DNA of 64,000 nt from Strigamia acuminata. Taxonomy: Eukaryota; Arthropoda; Chilopoda; Geophilomorpha; Linotaeniidae. Under the pieces are notes generated by a model. That model did not search any database and was not told the DNA's origin. It worked only from the letters and a program-made list of their open reading frames with translations. The DNA is taken from the NCBI GenBank assembly GCA_949358305.1, contig OX442321.1, positions 1,240,001-1,304,000 on the forward strand, given 5' to 3'. The translations under genes were made by a program, and so were the position numbers. Of the stretch, positions 45,501 to 60,500 are shown one piece after another; positions within the stretch are counted from its first letter, which is position 1, and each line of letters opens with the position of its first letter.

Positions 45501-48500
45501 AACCAAACAAAAAAAATTCTATAACCCAATTTGGCCAATTTGTCAAGTTTTCATACCAGACAACAAGTTTGGTTGTGCTCACAGACCAACCCCATGCAAC
45601 AATGGCACATTAACATGATTTAGAGCAAGTTAGAGCAAATTAGTATCCATTGCCCCTTTCAACTTGCTGTCCAAACTCATTGCACCTGGCTTGTTTCACT
45701 ATTACAAAGACGTAGTTTGCGAGCTTGTAGCTTGTTATGGCTCGCAGTATTACTCGCATTTAAAACTCACGTTGCCTTCGGTAAACCCATTACAACAGTT
45801 TGTGTCCGCTATCTTGATGCCAAATTCATAATGCCTAATTCCAGTCGTTATTTAACAGTGTTAAGCCTAATAATGCTACAACTAAAGTAAATAAACGACA
45901 ATAAACTCATTAACAAAAGTAATTTACAGCATGGTACCAACATGTTAAAGGCGGAAACACAAGGGTGCAACAGAGATTTACATTGGCGTAAAAACCGTAC
46001 CCGTTACCCGCCCGTTACCTGTCTCCAATAAAATTCTGTACCCATACCCGCCCGTACCCGGGGCATCCCCACACCCTACCCGTACCCATACCCGAACGAG
46101 ATCACATGTGCTTACTGATCGATTGCGATGAAATCATCGATCGCAAAAACATTAAATCGTCCAACTTGAACAGTATGTACAACACGTAACTGACGCGTAC
46201 CCAGAAGACCTAGCACTGTACGGTTACGGGTACAGGTACCCAATGCACATCTCTGGCGAGTAAAATTTAAAAACTTGCTTTTACTTGAAAAAGCGGCTAA
46301 AAACTCGCCGGCTTGAGCAAACACAAGCTTGCGTTTTTATTCAAAGCTTTGCTTTGAAGCGAGCTTGTACTCACCCGCTCCGATCAAACTGAGTTTGATT
46401 TACCAGCTTGTATATGACTCCCTCTTTAACCTTGAACTGGCAAGCTTTGGAATTTTACCCGCTCCCTTGTGTTTCCACCTTAAATGTATGCGATTGCGCA
46501 GTTTGAATTCGGCATCAAGATGGCCGACGTTTTATTATTTCTGACCTCCCACCAGCGAGATTCTGCGCTGAGTTTAAGCAGCGATAATCCTCGTGTCCCG
46601 CAATCTGCCGGGTTTTCAGTTCCAAAGAATTGCTGGAGCTAACTGCTGAATTACCTGGTCAACCGTTACTAAGGGAAAAGTATGGAGGCTGCATGATAAT
46701 ATTTATGAACGTCAAATGTCAGTTTATGTTGTTTAAATCGCTGTAAACTCGATAAATTCTATCAAAATTTTGATTTTATGGCGGAAAAAGTTCGGATAAG
46801 TTTAATCGACAACTCGTTTTATCCCAATTTTTAGTAGTGCATGCAATAATACTTATTTTAATGATTTTAGAAGTTAATAATTTGAGTGGATGGTATTGTT
46901 TTTATTACCGTGTGGTCGTGCATGAGCCACATGCAATACAAGTAGTTGAGGGGTCTCTATAAAACATGCATGCAAAAAACAAAAATAAAAAAATAATCAA
47001 CACACATTTACAAACACAACAACATCAAATGTCAAAAGTGAACGGTGTAGGTGTCAACACATGTGAATAAAAATCAATCAAAACATGGGTCACGTGGGTG
47101 GAATTTAAAAAATAATAATTTAAAAAAAAAACAAAAAAAAAACTGTGCATTGTTGCATTTACCTCCACAAAAGTGCAAAAAAAATATATTGCAGAGCCAT
47201 AAATATAAAAAAAACAAAATGTTTAAAAATTCAACACACCATCGTCAGAGCAGCTTGAATAGTTGAAGAAGAGGAACTTACGTGGCCTATTGAGTCATCG
47301 TCCTAAAAGATTCACAAGTCAAAGTTGAGAAAAAAGACTTTTTAAAGAAGAAAGAGCAGAAAACGGTTAATAATAGTAAAATTAAATAGAAATGAACATG
47401 TCATGGACCTTTTCCAAGCTAGAATCTAAGTTTTAGAATGTAATATTACTTTTTCTAGAACGAAAAAACCAATCAATATTTCGACTTTAATTTATTTATT
47501 TATTCATGATCTTTTATTCCCACATAAAATACACCATCAGGGGTTGCGTACTATGTATTTAGGCGAATAAAATTTGTAAATCCATTTTGTTTGATTATTT
47601 TAGCAGTAAAATGTCATGGTTGCACACCCCGCTATTGGATTGGTCCGTAAAAACAATTTGTTTGGATATTATAGCAAAATTCCAAAATATACACAAAAAT
47701 CGCAGACTTTTGACAGCTCGACAATTTCTGGAAGAATTATTAAGGACAAATTTTCTCGATCATCAATCACAGTTTTTTGGTTGTTGCGACTCCATGTTTC
47801 AACTTTCTGACAGTTTAAGAGGGTAATTCCGATGATATACTGAATACATATATGTCATTTTCTCTTTTTATTTTTAATACTTTGGAAAATTTGCTACTTC
47901 GTTACGGCCACTATCCGCATGGCTGTCACTAAGCCCATTTTAGCATGCCGTATCTATCGGACAGTAAGACGCACTTTTTTCTTTAAAAAAGTCGACCAAA
48001 AATGGGAGGGTGTGTCTTAAGCTAGCTTCACACTTGTGTTCACACTAGACGCAATGCAAGAAAACTGACGCAACGCAAGAAAACTGACGCAACGCAAGAA
48101 AACTGACGCAACGCAAGAAAACTGACGCAACGCAAGAAAACTGACGCAACGCAAGAAAACTGACGCAACGCAAGAAAACTGACGCAACGCAAGCTGCTTA
48201 CGTCCAAAAATTCTTGACTTTGACGCCAATTCCTGCTTCAACTCCGCAAAGCATTATTACTAACAATGATAGTGAACAGAAAAAGGCTTAGTTTAGGTCT
48301 AAAGTTGAAGTTAGCGACACAACGCAATGAAAGGTCTTGCGGCCAACCAATCACGATCGTCTCCAACTCTCGTCGATTCACATCTGGTTGGCGAGTCTTT
48401 GCCACACGCAAACAGGCCGCCATTTTCGAATTCTGGAACAAGTTCTAGAACTAGATCCAATTCCAAGTTTCATTGAAACCATCTGATTGGCCGGACGCAA

Positions 48501-51500
48501 CATCAATTGTTTCAGCTCTGTTCACACGTGCCCTACAGTGTGAACAGACTCTGCGTTGTGTTTGACTAATTTTTCCTTGTATTGCGTCTAGTGTGAACAC
48601 AAGTGTGAACCTAGCTGAAGACACATCCAAAGCCGTTCCTAGGAAATATCTATGGTGAGGCGAGCATTAAAAATGCCGCCGCCGCCCTCCTCCCCCCCCC
48701 AAAAAAAAAAACAAAACCGTATTGGCTCTTTCCGAATATATACAAAAATTTTTTCGAGCTGAAAAAAAAAATCTGGGCCAAAATTGCCGCCTCTTTGCCT
48801 CATAGGTCGACACGGCCCTGCCTAGGTCTACAGTCATCTGACAATTCAGTCGCCTAGACACCAAACTCAAGAGATCGATGAAACTTTTTTTTACATTTTA
48901 TTCTTGGTGCCAAACTAGGGCAAACTCAAATTCGCCGCGATCTCTGCAGACTGATGGCTACGGAATGTTCCTCCGGGTTAATGCAGTTCGGGCAAACATC
49001 CTTTAAATTCCTCGCGAGCGAAAATTTATTCAAATGAAACCCAACAAGTTTAAGGATTGTTGCGGCAAAATCCCATATCGTCCTAAACCCGGCTTGAATG
49101 CAAATTCTCCGACTGGAAATGCTCTAACCTCTCAACCGCCGAGACCCGGTCACGGAATTTTAATCAAGCCGGGTACATTTCTTCCCTGATCGATTAAATT
49201 GGATAAAAGAACGAAATTAAAATGTCAAAACATCAAATTTCTCCCCAGACGCGCCTTGGAAAAGGTCCATTGTGCAATTAATCAAATATGAAAAAAAATG
49301 AAATAAATAATTTCATGCAGTGGAACTGAAACGAAATGAGAGAAAATTAATGAAAATATAAATAGAAAATGATAATGAAACGTTAGAGAACTGTTAACAC
49401 TTCCTACCAGATCAAAAAATCCAAATATCTCCGACCAGAACTGCAGGCAAAGAAAGAAAACAAAAAATAGCACAACATTCATAAAACGTTGTTTTAACTG
49501 TTTCCATAGTGTAGTTACTTTTTGTTTTAAGCGTAAAATTCAAAAACTACCGGATACCGGAAATATCAATTTTTTTTTAAAAAAAATAGCGGAAACTCGA
49601 CTTTGATGATTTTGTTAATTTTTCAGACAATCAAGATACTGACCAATTTCGCTTCGCGTTCAGCTAGCGATGAATATCCAGGCTGATAATCTTCGATTTT
49701 TCTCGGTTGATTCCTGTACACATCTGAAGAATATTTAGCAGAGGGCGGGGTCCACGGCCTATAACTAAAAAAACAAACAAAAACAACGTTTATTTTACGT
49801 AAATACAATGTAAAACCTAAAAACTAAGTGTTATTTGATATAAAATGACGCAAAACGTAAAAATTAAGTGTTATTTGATGTCAAAATGACGCAAAACATA
49901 AAATTTACGTTTTGTTTGATGTAAAATCGCAATAAATACGTGTTACTTGCTGTAAAAATTACGCAAAAACGTAGTTATGTGTTATTAGACGTAAAATCGC
50001 AATAAATACGTGTTATTTGCTGTAAAAATGATGCAAAACGTAAGATTACGTATTATTTGATGTCCAAATAACGCAAAAACGTACAGTTACGTGTTATTTG
50101 ACGTAAAATCGCAAGAAATACGTGTTATTTGCTGTATAAATGACGCAAAACGTACCGTTACGTGTTATTTGCAGTATAAATGACGCAAAAACGTACCGTT
50201 ACGTGTTATTTGATATCAAAATGACGCAAAAACGTACCGTTACGTGTTATTTGATATCAAAATGACGCAAAAACGTACAGTTACGTGTTATTTGATGTCA
50301 AAATGTCGCAAAACGTAAAAATTAAGTGTTATTTAATGTAAAAATAACGCAAAACCCAAAACAAACGTCACAATTTCTTGTGGTGGCAATACAAGTAAAT
50401 ATGATGCAAAATGGCCGCCCCAGAAACCTTAAACGTTCTTTTCAACAAACACTAGAAACGCGTTAAAAACTGAAAATCGAAACAGCGTTGAGAAAAAAAC
50501 TGATAAAATGAAGATTAACTTTTACACCAATTACTTTCCACTCAATAAAACTCATTTTACCGCGCACATAAAAAGGTTATCTAGTCTAATAACTCGCTGT
50601 CTTACACTTGCTTGCTTTTCGGGGGCCAGTGAATCGGCAGCGTCTTCGAGTGGTGATCGAATTCCTCATCTAAACAACAACAACACCAACAAAATTTGAG
50701 TAAAACCAATTAAAAACATTCGCAACCATCTTGGAATTTCTACAAACGTTTCTTTCACGACAATTCTTTGCATTTCTCCAAATTCACAAATTCATTTCCA
50801 CCATCTGCAGCTGCTCGAGCGAAACTTTGGAGCATTTGTTGCACTTAAATTCTCGAGGAAACGACCGCCATTTTCACAAAAGGGACCCCATTAATAAATT
50901 TTTGTTACCCATCCTTTAAAAAAAAATATTTAAATTTTTACAGGGGAGTTTCGGAGTCTCCAAATGCATGATCCGCCATTGAGAGCAACAGCTTGTGGCA
51001 AAATGACTAATTTAAGATATTTTCCCCACGTCGTTCTGCTGCTTGAAAATGCGTGCAGATCGTTACACTTGCCGCACACCTTAATGTCCCTAGTTCCTAA
51101 TTCTACTTTTATCCGTCGCAGAAAAAGTGACCGACGTTAATGCTGGGCGCACACATACCGCGATTTCGCAAGCAAAATCGCCCTGTGAATCGCGCGCAAT
51201 GCTACACACATGTAACTATTCCAGCTTTGCGATTTCAAGGTTATGACGTCATTCCTTCATTTCACACAGCTCACGGATTGGCTGCGACATGAATCGCGGG
51301 CGAAATTGTACTTGTCCCAAGTACTATTTTCAAAAGTACATTTCCAACCGACGCGAAAGAAATGATATCATCTGCGCATGCGCAATGGCAACGCGGTTGT
51401 GCCGCGATGCGAAATCGCGGTATGTGTGCGCCCAGCATAACCCTCGGAAGGATAAGGCTATACGCGTTAAAGCTAAGTACACATGACCTGATTCCGTTCA

Positions 51501-54500
51501 CGGAATGGTCACTTTCCGTGCGCGGCCCGAAGTTTTGGTCGACGTGGTACACATAGTTCCGCTTACCACACACGGAAACTTTCTGGCGACCAGAATTCTA
51601 TTCTTTCCGGCAGGGATGGTGCGCGGAAAAATTCAATTGTTTCCGTGCACAATCAAATTCTGAGTACCCAGAATGCATTGTGGTAATGCGATCGATCTGA
51701 CCGGTCGTACACAAGACGGAGATGGATACTGAATACAAAGACAGATAATACTAAAAATGTATGATTAGTTTATTTTATAATTTATTATTAATTATTAATT
51801 TAAAAATACTGTAATCCATTTATTTTGCACAATCAAACTACAATATTTTGTAATAAGTGGTCGCCATTTGTAATTACAACACGTGCACAGATTGTGTGTA
51901 CCAAACAATTTCCGCGCACGGAAAAACACAGCCAAACACAGGCGAAATCATTTTGTCTGCGGTGTACTACTACAGACAACAGCATTTTGCTTTTACAAGG
52001 AGTGTTTAAAACCACCACATTATTTTTATTTTTTATTATAAAATAGACTAATTGGCGCTTTAACCAATCGACCTAAAAATTATCCCTTAACGCATATTGC
52101 CTTATACCAAAACAGGTACATTTTACCCTTACGATCCTGAGGATCAAAGCAAAATATCCGCCATTTTAAAAATTCCAAGATGGTGGCTCAAAAAAAGTAA
52201 AATTAGATTAGAAAAAGGTAAAAATGTGATGCACACAAACTCTGGGAAATTACGATGATCAAAAGATGTGAAAATTGAAATTAAGTGCAAATAAATTAGT
52301 TAGAAGAGAAATAGAATGGAATCAATCATGCAGGGATTTGAAATTCAAACAAACAAGGCCACACTTGAAGGAGTCAAAACACTCACTACGAGGCCTCCTA
52401 CGGTCCAAAGTGGCAGATTTGTAGCGAGAGTAATCTGAGATTCATATATACACACAATTAATTAATAATCACACGAGATGTAAATTATTCTAAAAAAAAA
52501 AATCAGATATTTGGAAATTGGCTTGACATCTTGATTAATCCGTGTTTCCGGCCACCAGATGGCGCCGCATCCACCAAACTCCACCATTTCCGGTATCCTG
52601 TCATGTCGGTTTACCTTTAATTCAACTTTTAATCGACAAATTAAATTTCCTCAACCCATTTGGACACGACGCTGGCTAATCTCGCCACTTCGTGAGCTGT
52701 CACAGCGAACATCGCTATCACGGCAAGCTGGGAGATTTGTTACCACTATGTCGTCAACATAGACCATCAAATAAACGTTATAGTCGAAATACTATTACAC
52801 CAATCAACATGATGGAATCCCAGATTTATCGAAGTTACCCCAATGGTGGACACGCGTTCAAGTAAACAACAGACGGACGCCCCTTTTCGCCTGAACCAAC
52901 GATAACATGGACACATATCCGTGCGTTATTTCCTATCGATTCGTTGTTCTGTGCGCTGATTGGATGAGAGCAATCACGTGTCACGCACTGCTTGCCAACT
53001 AAGCATGTTTGTTACCTGTTGTCATCCCAGAATACAGTGCGGCTATATATTATGTGGCGCCATCGGTGGCAAAACGCAGATAGCGTCCATTGCGTAATTG
53101 TCATGGCCGCTATCTGGTGAGTGTTATCAGAACCAACAATGTAAACATTGCGCTGGGAAGAGACGGCCAGTAGACGGCGCGACTCTAACCGCGTAACAAT
53201 ATGTGTCCACGCTTTCCTTAGTTTAGGCCTTTAATCGTTGTCTAGGGGTCGGTGACTCCCGTCTATTTATTCATTTATTAAAAAAATTATATATTTGCAC
53301 TCACCATCTCTATCGGGTTCTGGTTCGGACATGTAACCACTGCTCGAATACGGTATCCGACCTATAAAAATAAAGATAAAAATATAAATAAAATAAACAA
53401 CGAAACACATATCGAGTTAAAAATAAATATCGGCCAATTAAAAGCCGAACAAACAAGGCAATAAACTAAAGATGCTCTAAATTCTAAATATACAAGCAAA
53501 TAAAATAAACTTCATTAGAAAATTTACATTAAAAAAAAAAAAATTAAAAATAGAAAAAGAAAAATAAAAGAAAAAAGAAATGTTATTTTAGAAATATAAA
53601 GAGTTCAATGACCTCTTCGACGATATTTCACCACCACATAATCATCTGCAATGAGAAAGGAAGAAAAAGACAAGAAAAACAAAACCCGTCACCACAAAAA
53701 CCCTTCTAACACTAATTTTTATTACAAAAACTAAAATTACCTTCCGATGAATCTCCCAGACGGTGTAGAGACTTGTACATTTTTTTATACCATTCTCCTT
53801 TATTCTCTTCCTTGATCCCCTAAAAACAAGAATAAATTTTATCAAATAATTCGATCAGAAAAAAAAAATATTTTCATAAATTGTATTATTTATTTATTGC
53901 GCAATGAGCACCAGGTGTTGCTTCAACCAACCCAGATCCCATTTTATTGGCGCACGTGGTTTTGCAAAGAGGAAAAGTAAAAAAAGAAGAAATAAATAAA
54001 TAAAAATAAAGCATCAAATTGATGCCACAATCAAAATGAATGGCTTTCCTTTCTTTCACATAATAAATGAGGCGCGTGAACTCTTACCTCGCTTCCATCA
54101 GAATCAGATCCAGACTACAATTCATTTAATAATGCGCAGCACAAAAAGATAAAAAAAAAATATATGAGAGATTAGAACATTCGAAATAACATAAATGGAA
54201 CTTTTCACATGATACATTTTTTTTTTTTTTTTACATAAAAATGCATCGTTTCTTCGGAAAAAAGCATTGTTTTGCGTGAAAATGGAATTATTATCAGCTC
54301 AAACTGAATTTATTTCCCATAAAAAAGTATTTTTTCACCTGAAAATGCATTTTTTTCTCCTGCAAATGCTTTTATTTTCACTTGCAAATGCATTTTTTCA
54401 CTTGCAAGTGCATATTTTTTTTACAAGAAAATGCTTTTTTTATCACATAAAATGCATTATTGCACATAAAAATGCATTATTTTCACATAAAAATGCATTA

Positions 54501-57500
54501 TTTTCACATAAAAATGCATTATTTTCACATAAAAATGCATTATTTTCACATAAAAATGCATTATTTTCACATAAAAATGCATTATTTTCACATGAAAAAG
54601 CATTATTTTCACATAAAAATGCATCATTTTCACATAAAAATGCATTATTTTCACGTAAAAATGCATTTTGTCACATAAAATGCATTATTTTCACACAAAA
54701 ATGCATTATTTCACTAAAAAATGCATTATTTTCACACAAAAATGCATTATTTCACACAAAAATGCATTATTTTCACACAAAAATGCATTATTTCACTAAA
54801 AAATGCATTATTTTCACTCAAAAATCAATTATTTTTACACAATAATGCATTATTTTCGTAGAAAAATGCATTATTTTCACAAAAATATGCACGATTTTAC
54901 TGGAAAAAACATTGTTTAGTGTGAAATTGCAATTTTTCAGCGTAAAACGCACTTTTCCGCCTGCAAACTTGAAAATGAACATGACATTTCAATTTTTCCA
55001 TCGATTCCCATTGATTCCCACCCCATAAATATGCATCCAAATCACTCACCGTTCTTAAACCGATGGGAAGTCCCTGCGGAGTAGTGGGCCCTATACCCTC
55101 ATGCTGGATGGGCTCCAGGTGCACTTTGCGGTAATCATCTCGAATCTCGGTAGACTTGACTTTAAACAACGCATCATTGACCCCTGGCATGGCCGCTGGA
55201 GTGGACGCTTCATCTTTCTGGTCAATATAGATGGCACCCTTGGGAATTTGCCCCTCTGTCAAAAACAATCGCCAACAAATGAGCCAAACGCAACAAACCA
55301 ACAAGCACCCAAACAAACTTCACCTCTTGCTGCTTGCAATAGCGTGATGGTGGGCGACTGCGACCTCGGCAAGTGGTTGGTTTCGCCGAGCCGAACGAAC
55401 GTGGGGCTGAGTTGCGACGCGGGCGCCGCAGTGCTGCCTCGCACGGGGGCAGGCGGTTGGGGTTTGGCGGGGAACGTGTACTCGTGCTCGCGAGAATTCA
55501 CTCTTTCCAGGGTCGGCATAGCCGATGGAGCCGTTCGTGGTGTAGAAACAACCGATGAAGGAGTGGATGGAGGTGTAGTCACTTTGTTTATCGACGTCTG
55601 CAATTAAATCCGAGCCTTTTCTTTAGTTTTTCGTGCATTGTATGCATTTTTGGGTCTTTTACTTGAGTTTTGGTCTCTCTGATGCAAGAGATGGGATCCA
55701 ATTTGACACTTCGGAAGTGTTTGTCGTTCGAGCCGTGGCCGTGGGGTTGCCAAACGGGCACTATTTTGTCATTGCTCGGTGACCGGTGTGTTTCTTCGGA
55801 TTTGGTCATTCTTTCGTCGGCTGTGGATGATGCCGATGGTTGACCAGGCGACCACACTCCTGACAAGTACAATAAAATAAGCTTTTATTGTTTTGTGGTG
55901 TTAAAAGATACACAAACACGAACACCTCAAACTTGTTTCAGAAAACGTATGACCAAATTCCCATTACACCACGTAACAACTAATTAATCGAATATGAGCG
56001 ATACGGATCGGCTGATAATCGGAACGGTCAGTACGCGTAACAATACATAGAACTTCGTCATGGGATCTTTCTCAACCACTAATGAGAGTTAAATACTCAC
56101 TAAAATATCCATTATTAATATAAAATATACAATAAGTTTAATGATAAACATATTTCATGTGGCCGAAGATTGAAACACTGTCCAAAACCTGTACTAGACT
56201 AACTGGTTACGTTTGGTTCGAAAAATAGCCACTATACTCTCGTTGAACTCAAAAAGGCCCCCAAATCCAATTGGTCGAGCCATTTTACTTGTGTAGTGAT
56301 CCAAAAAAATAGACCCAAACACCAGAATTGCATTACAATGTACAGACATTGTAATCGATTGCCTAGGTAACGGCTAAAATTTCAAAATTATGTGCTTTCC
56401 AGACAAAGCAACCAATAAACAAAACAAACATGAGTTTTATATTTATATTAGGGATTGCAGTACCGGACGATTTACATGGTACCGGTATTCGGTACTGAAA
56501 TTTTTTTCCGGTATTATATTCGGTTCCGGTCCCAAATGAAAAATGGGCACCGGTATTGGGGCCGGTACTACTACCGAAAGCGGTACTGGCACCGGTATTG
56601 GTACCGGTTCTGGATAGTCAATCTATTTCTCAACAAAAATATTTATTTGTCATGTATAATTAGATAATACTGTAGTACTACAATTTATTCACCAGGCTGA
56701 AATTGGCACCAAATTCACATTTGCCCAAACTACAGATAGAACAAATCCCAATTTTTTTTTGGATCACAGATTTTAATGGTTTTTACACGAAAAGATAGAG
56801 GACTTTCTGCTAAACAAACTGTGAACAGCACAAGTCTCTACTCCTCTTAGTTTTCGAGCAGCAAGCAATTGAATATGGCACAAAAAAGACTTGTACTAAA
56901 TTTCCAAATCTGGTGCCACAATTTCAAACCCCAATATCTCAACAACCTGATCAAACGATATAGAGGAACTTCTCTACAAACCCTAAAAGGCACAACACTC
57001 TACCCCTTTTAGTTTTCTAGGACACTTAAACATTGGGTCAGGTTGTTGAGATATTGGGGTTTGAAGTTGTGGCACCAGATTTAGAAATTTAGTACAAGTC
57101 TTTTTTGTGCCATATTCAAATGCTTGCTGTTCTAGTTCAGCCATTTGCCATTATTACTATTTCCAAGTTAATTTAAAAGGAATAAATAACAAGTGAAATA
57201 AAATTTATCACCACCTACATCATTAGAAATGCTGGTAGTAGGTGGCGTTGTTGTGTTGTGTATGATGATGGAAAGTACCGGTTCCGGTTCTGGTGTGAGG
57301 GACGGTTCCGGTACCAAAAAAAGCTTACGGTACTAGTACCGGCCCTCAGTACCAACAGAAAAAAAACCTCGGTACCAAGACTGGTACTGAATCCCGGTAC
57401 CAATACCGGTACTGGAACCGATACTGAAACCGGTACTGCAATCCCTAATTTATATGTGCGTAAAACTATATTTCGTAAATGGAAATAACATTTTTTAATA

Positions 57501-60500
57501 AAGAAAATCAAAATTATATTAACTTAAATGGTCATAACAATCACAAAAATAAATAAAAATCAAAACTACTTCTGCTAGCGGTAGTATACAGTCTGGAGTT
57601 AGTAGTAATGAGGCTCGACCAATGGCATTTGGGGACCTTTTTGAGTTCAACAAGAGAAAAGGTCGCTATTTTTTATCAACGTCCTCTTGTGACTGATACG
57701 TGCATCTTTCCAACTACTTTTCTATTGTTCATTTGTATCCACAATGCAATGGCTGCGGACAGGTCAATAACCAATCGGAGTTTGTCACAAGTTTCATGAA
57801 ACATTCGAACGTTGACTATCCAAACGTCGGCCAAGCGAACGACCAGCTATATGATTACTTTTGTAATGACTTTTTAACGATTTTTTTTTTATCTATTTTT
57901 TATTTTCATATACAGTTCAGAGCTGGACTGGCCTGGCGGGATATCGAGAATTTCCCGGTGGCCCGTGACGCTGCAAAATCATTTTTCATACCCCGTGGTC
58001 CGACAAAGAAAAAAATTAACTTACAAAGTAAAAAATATATATTATATTTCCGATTTAAATACATTCATTCACATCAAAAACATCAAAATCATTTTTCCGT
58101 GGGAAATTATGGGATTTTTTCCAGGACCCCCCCCCCCCCCCCCAACGTAACTCCGGCCCTGCCAGTCCAGTATTTACAGTCGTGGACAAAGAAACCTTCC
58201 TTCAGTTTAGCTGTTTTAATTTTATCTACCAGGTGACATAAAAATTCATTAAAATTCAATGACGTCAATATTGACCCGGCTGTACATGAACCTAATGTCC
58301 GATTATGCAAACAAATTGGTTTTACAAACACCGATGTCTCCCAATTAGTTTGGATAATCTTCTCTCTTCTGTATTATTATTATTATTATTTTTTATTATG
58401 ACACTCCCATGGAGAAAATTACAAGTAAGGTATGCAGAGAAAAAGATTAATTGGTGTTTTGAACATCCATGAGATGTTTCCGCAAACGTCGGTGCATGTG
58501 TTTGCAGCGGTATCTACTTTTTTAAACGGAAAACCCACAATTTTATGAAACACTCTCTATCTCTGTACTATCACATAATTCACTCTTTTAGCATTCTATT
58601 CACTTATAAATCATTGGAAACACATTTTCCCTTGCTCTTTCAGATTGCTGATAAAAATTTACATGGAAATTTTATTCAAATTGAAAAAGTATTAGAAATT
58701 AGAATAATTCCATCAAAAGTTTAAAGTGTAAAACTCAATGCTCCCAATGTGTGCAAATCACACATCCTCTTAATTTAGAACACATCAAAAGGAAATTTAA
58801 AGCACAGCCACACTAAATGCCAATTCATATCTAAAAATACCAAACCCATTTTCCATTCCACCAAAACAATTCCCCAACACATCAGTTATGTATTTCTCGC
58901 TTTCATTTCTCATTAGAAATGTTATTCATCCATTAAACATGACCCAACAGCCCAAAATAAACACAAAAAATACAAAAAAATATTTTTTTTTCCTTCTGTT
59001 TCTAAATTCATCTTTCTAGCAGAAGCAGATCCAAATTTGGGATCTCACTTCCATAAATAGACAAAATGCACTCAGTATCCTATCAAATAACAACAACTCT
59101 AAATTTATTTGAAGGAAAAAAAAAGTTGTTTTTGCTGCATTGCATGTTTTTTTTATTTTTATAAAAAAAATATTTAATTTAAATTCCAAAACCATCATGA
59201 AAACAAAAAATAAAAACACAACAGAAGCAAATTTAAGCAAATGAACAACATTTTCATAATTTGTTTAACTTGTGCAGTGAAGATGTTCCTCGACAAAATA
59301 AATAAAATTGGAGAAAAAAGATGAGTTGCCATGGCAATGGGAATGTTGCCAACCTTTCAGAATCTCTATGGCAACAAAGAAGCAGCTGTGGTATTTTCTG
59401 ACAGGTTCCAAAGAGAAAAATTTTAAGCTTTAATTGAACAAGAATTTTTAAAACTTAAGAAAAAAAAAAAAAAAAAAAATATGGAGAGTTGAGGGGGTAG
59501 AGGGGGGGGGGGGAAGCAAAAAAAATGGGCTCTATGTCTGATTTAATTTAAAACTACTCAGCAGTTGTTGAAAGCACTTAATTCATCGTCGCATGCAGAA
59601 TAAATAAAAAGTGAAATATGTTTTCCATTCATATTGAATGAATGTCAAAAATAAAAAAAATAAAAATAAAAAAATAAAAAAAAACATGGGAATATATTTA
59701 TCCAACTGACCCAGTTGCAAAATACCTTGAAATACATTTTTACTGTTACAGAAAAAGTCAACTTTCCATGACATGAACACACAACTTCCGGGAAAAAAAG
59801 ATAAATACAAAAATACCAACAACAAAAAAAAATCCCAACTTTAAAAAAAAATCATCGACAACTAAGAAATGTTGAATTTACTCTCCAAACAAAACCCATA
59901 TTTCAAAATTTCTATTGCAACGATCCATTACGCAACAGTTATTAAAAACCGACCGATGGCGACTGGCCGCCACTCGCAACTAGACTGGAAAATGTGACCC
60001 AACAAAATGGCGCTATTTGACAAGCACAAAATATGTAAAATAAACCTTCGGGAGAATCCACTCATCTATGTAATCACACATCATTACGTAATGCACTAAA
60101 AAACGACTTTCATCTCATTTTTCAGCGAACAAAAACCTTGTTCGTCCTATCAAATAACAATATTCAATTTCTAAATCGACTCGTTCACAATAGAGAGCAC
60201 CAACCACAAAATTTATAAATCCACATTTTTATTGCGATTTAATTGAAAAAAAAATCCAAAAAAAAAAATTCAATTTCTTGAAGGTTTATGATGAATTTTG
60301 GCCCCCTGGGAGCCATTTTCAACTCCAACAACAAAAAAAATCTCAACCACCCAATAATTTCCTTTTAACACTTTATCAAACTTCACATCAAATCCAAATG
60401 GATTCAATTAAATATGCAGACTAAATGAATCATCCAAATAAAATTACATAACACATCACACATTAATCCCACAAGCAAATTTAAGCCTTAAAATGGCGCC

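Noticed and set aside
47051-47266. 71-codon plus-strand frame rich in Lys/Asn
   Set aside because: AT-rich low-complexity translation in a CAP intron; no initiation context or similarity.
48060-48192. CRISPR-like regular 19-bp repeats
   Set aside because: Copies are directly adjacent without unique spacers and lie inside a MITE in a eukaryotic intron.
54267-54845. 192-codon plus-strand frame rich in HKNALFS repeats
   Set aside because: It lies entirely inside a 22-bp tandem array in a CAP intron, with the opposite strand equally open.
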